A stretch of 64,000 bases of DNA from Epiperipatus broadwayi (taxonomy: Eukaryota > Onychophora > Udeonychophora > Euonychophora > Peripatidae), in the NCBI GenBank assembly GCA_028023455.1, contig JAQFVV010006703.1:204501-268500 (forward strand), given 5' to 3'. Positions 62,946 to 64,000 of the stretch are shown in pieces; the first letter of the stretch is position 1; the number at the start of each line of letters is the position of its first letter. The position numbers were made by a program, and so were the translations under genes. The notes below the pieces were generated by a model, which saw nothing but the letters and a program-made list of their open reading frames with translations, ran no database searches and was not told where the DNA came from.

Positions 62946-64000
62946 GAAAAAAGTACACTACTCTGAAAATCTATTAATAATTATTTGTTTAAAAATAAAC
63001 TAACTCAGGCCCAATTAATAAAATAATAAAAGACAGTGTGTGTTTTTTAAATGTATATTAAATAAAAAAACCAAAGTTAGTAAAATAATAAAATGTAGTG
63101 TGTGTGCATTAAATATATTTTAAATAAAAAACACAAAAAAGTTACATTTTATGAAATAGTTAATATAGACTTATTTAATGTCAGAGGAAATAGAACTTGA
63201 ATTTCTCTTCATTGACAAACAATATTTTATTATGAACATTTTTGACAACACTTTCATAAAGTTATACTATATATGATTTCATTATTATTTTTGGTAAAAT
63301 AAAATTTTAATCTCACAGAAATGGCATCTGTAGTAAAAATCTATTAATAAATAATTATTTACTAGTAAAGTTGCATTGATTCATTTAATAAAATAGAAAG
63401 ACATAGTGATAATGAAAGTGATGATTTGTGTAATGCACTAAATTGGAATTATTTTAAATCTTATGTGTTTGATATTATATTTTTTAATTTAATATAACAT
63501 TAATATAATACTGTTGGAATTTAAAAAGACTTTATAAATATTGAATGGAATGTGTATTAATAATAACTATTTTTTCATAAATTGCACTCAAATGGTGGGA
63601 TTGAATCAAGTGAGTCTAGAGAAGAATGTTTGGGCTTTAAAGATGATAGGAGTCTCTGTCCCATAGGGTATATATATATATATAATTGTAAAGAGTATAT
63701 ATAATGTACCGAGGTACATCGTGACCGAATGTGTAGTATTCTTTAAGAGTGAAAATATTTAGTAAATCTTGTCTTTAAAAATAAAATGGGAAAATTAAAG
63801 TAAAATAAAAGTTTTTAAAAGTTGAAGAAAAGGAAAATTTAAAAACAAAAGATTAGGGTAGGGGGTTATTGTTAAAGAAAAAAACAAACGATTTTAAAAG
63901 GAGGGTAATATTTTAGAAGAAAAGGAAAAGGGTGAAATAAAAATGATTTAATATTGCTTTTAATTAGTTCGTAATCAAAGCAATAATAATAATATAAAAA
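62946..64000. other. Unannotated AT-rich stretch
   Basis: It holds a short TA tract near 63668-63684 and a 7-bp inverted repeat ATGTACC-GA-GGTACAT at 63704-63719. No gene is visible to the window end. Confidence 0.4.

Noticed and set aside
63704-63719. Inverted repeat ATGTACC-GA-GGTACAT as a regulatory hairpin
   Set aside because: The loop is only two bases and no context supports a function; it is probably chance or a minor palindrome.

Overview
The window is AT-rich animal DNA (roughly three quarters A+T by eye) with almost no intact coding sequence. I see no operons, ribosome-binding sites or bacterial genes. Retrotransposon families typical of invertebrates (an RTE-like LINE, an L1/Tx1-like LINE, a Penelope-like element and LTR elements) and a single immunoglobulin-domain exon with phase-1 introns point to a metazoan, probably an invertebrate. 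I cannot name the species.

Layout. 1-9664: one retroelement on the minus strand with very long LTRs. The 5' LTR (3466-9664) begins TGTAACC and ends GGTTACA on the plus strand. It is followed by a primer-binding-site-like motif, a decayed coiled-coil Gag-like reading frame (2852 down to 760), a short polypurine tract and the start of the 3' LTR (491 down to the window edge). A 1604-bp insertion sits inside the 5' LTR, flanked by a 7-bp target duplication, and the 3' LTR still carries the empty site. The insertion is an array of 456-bp units, each carrying a type I hammerhead-ribozyme-like fold. A second, more decayed array lies at 62042-62620. 9688-15285: two 2.1-kb LTRs of another family in convergent orientation. 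15355-15705: a small transposon with perfect 111-bp inverted repeats. 15.8-31.7 kb: divergent LTR-like blocks, two of which share an antisense CCAAT/TATA promoter and a short related ORF. 35.5-44.6 kb: a decayed L1/Tx1-like LINE flanked by two inverted Penelope-like fragments with GIY-YIG endonuclease remnants. 47785-48975 and 59308-60287: two members of a terminal-inverted-repeat transposon family with exact 6-bp target duplications. 50680-50988: the Ig exon. 51855-54690: a single RTE-like LINE insertion whose 5' part is inverted, as twin priming produces. 54792-58116: a probable solo LTR.

The genes do not form a pathway. The only host coding sequence I can support is the Ig exon, which lies in intronic or intergenic DNA filled with nested, mostly dead mobile elements. 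The hammerhead-bearing tandem arrays, which resemble the retrozymes known from animals and plants, are the most interesting object. The gag-only element with LTRs of about 4.6 kb and the twin-primed RTE copy come next.
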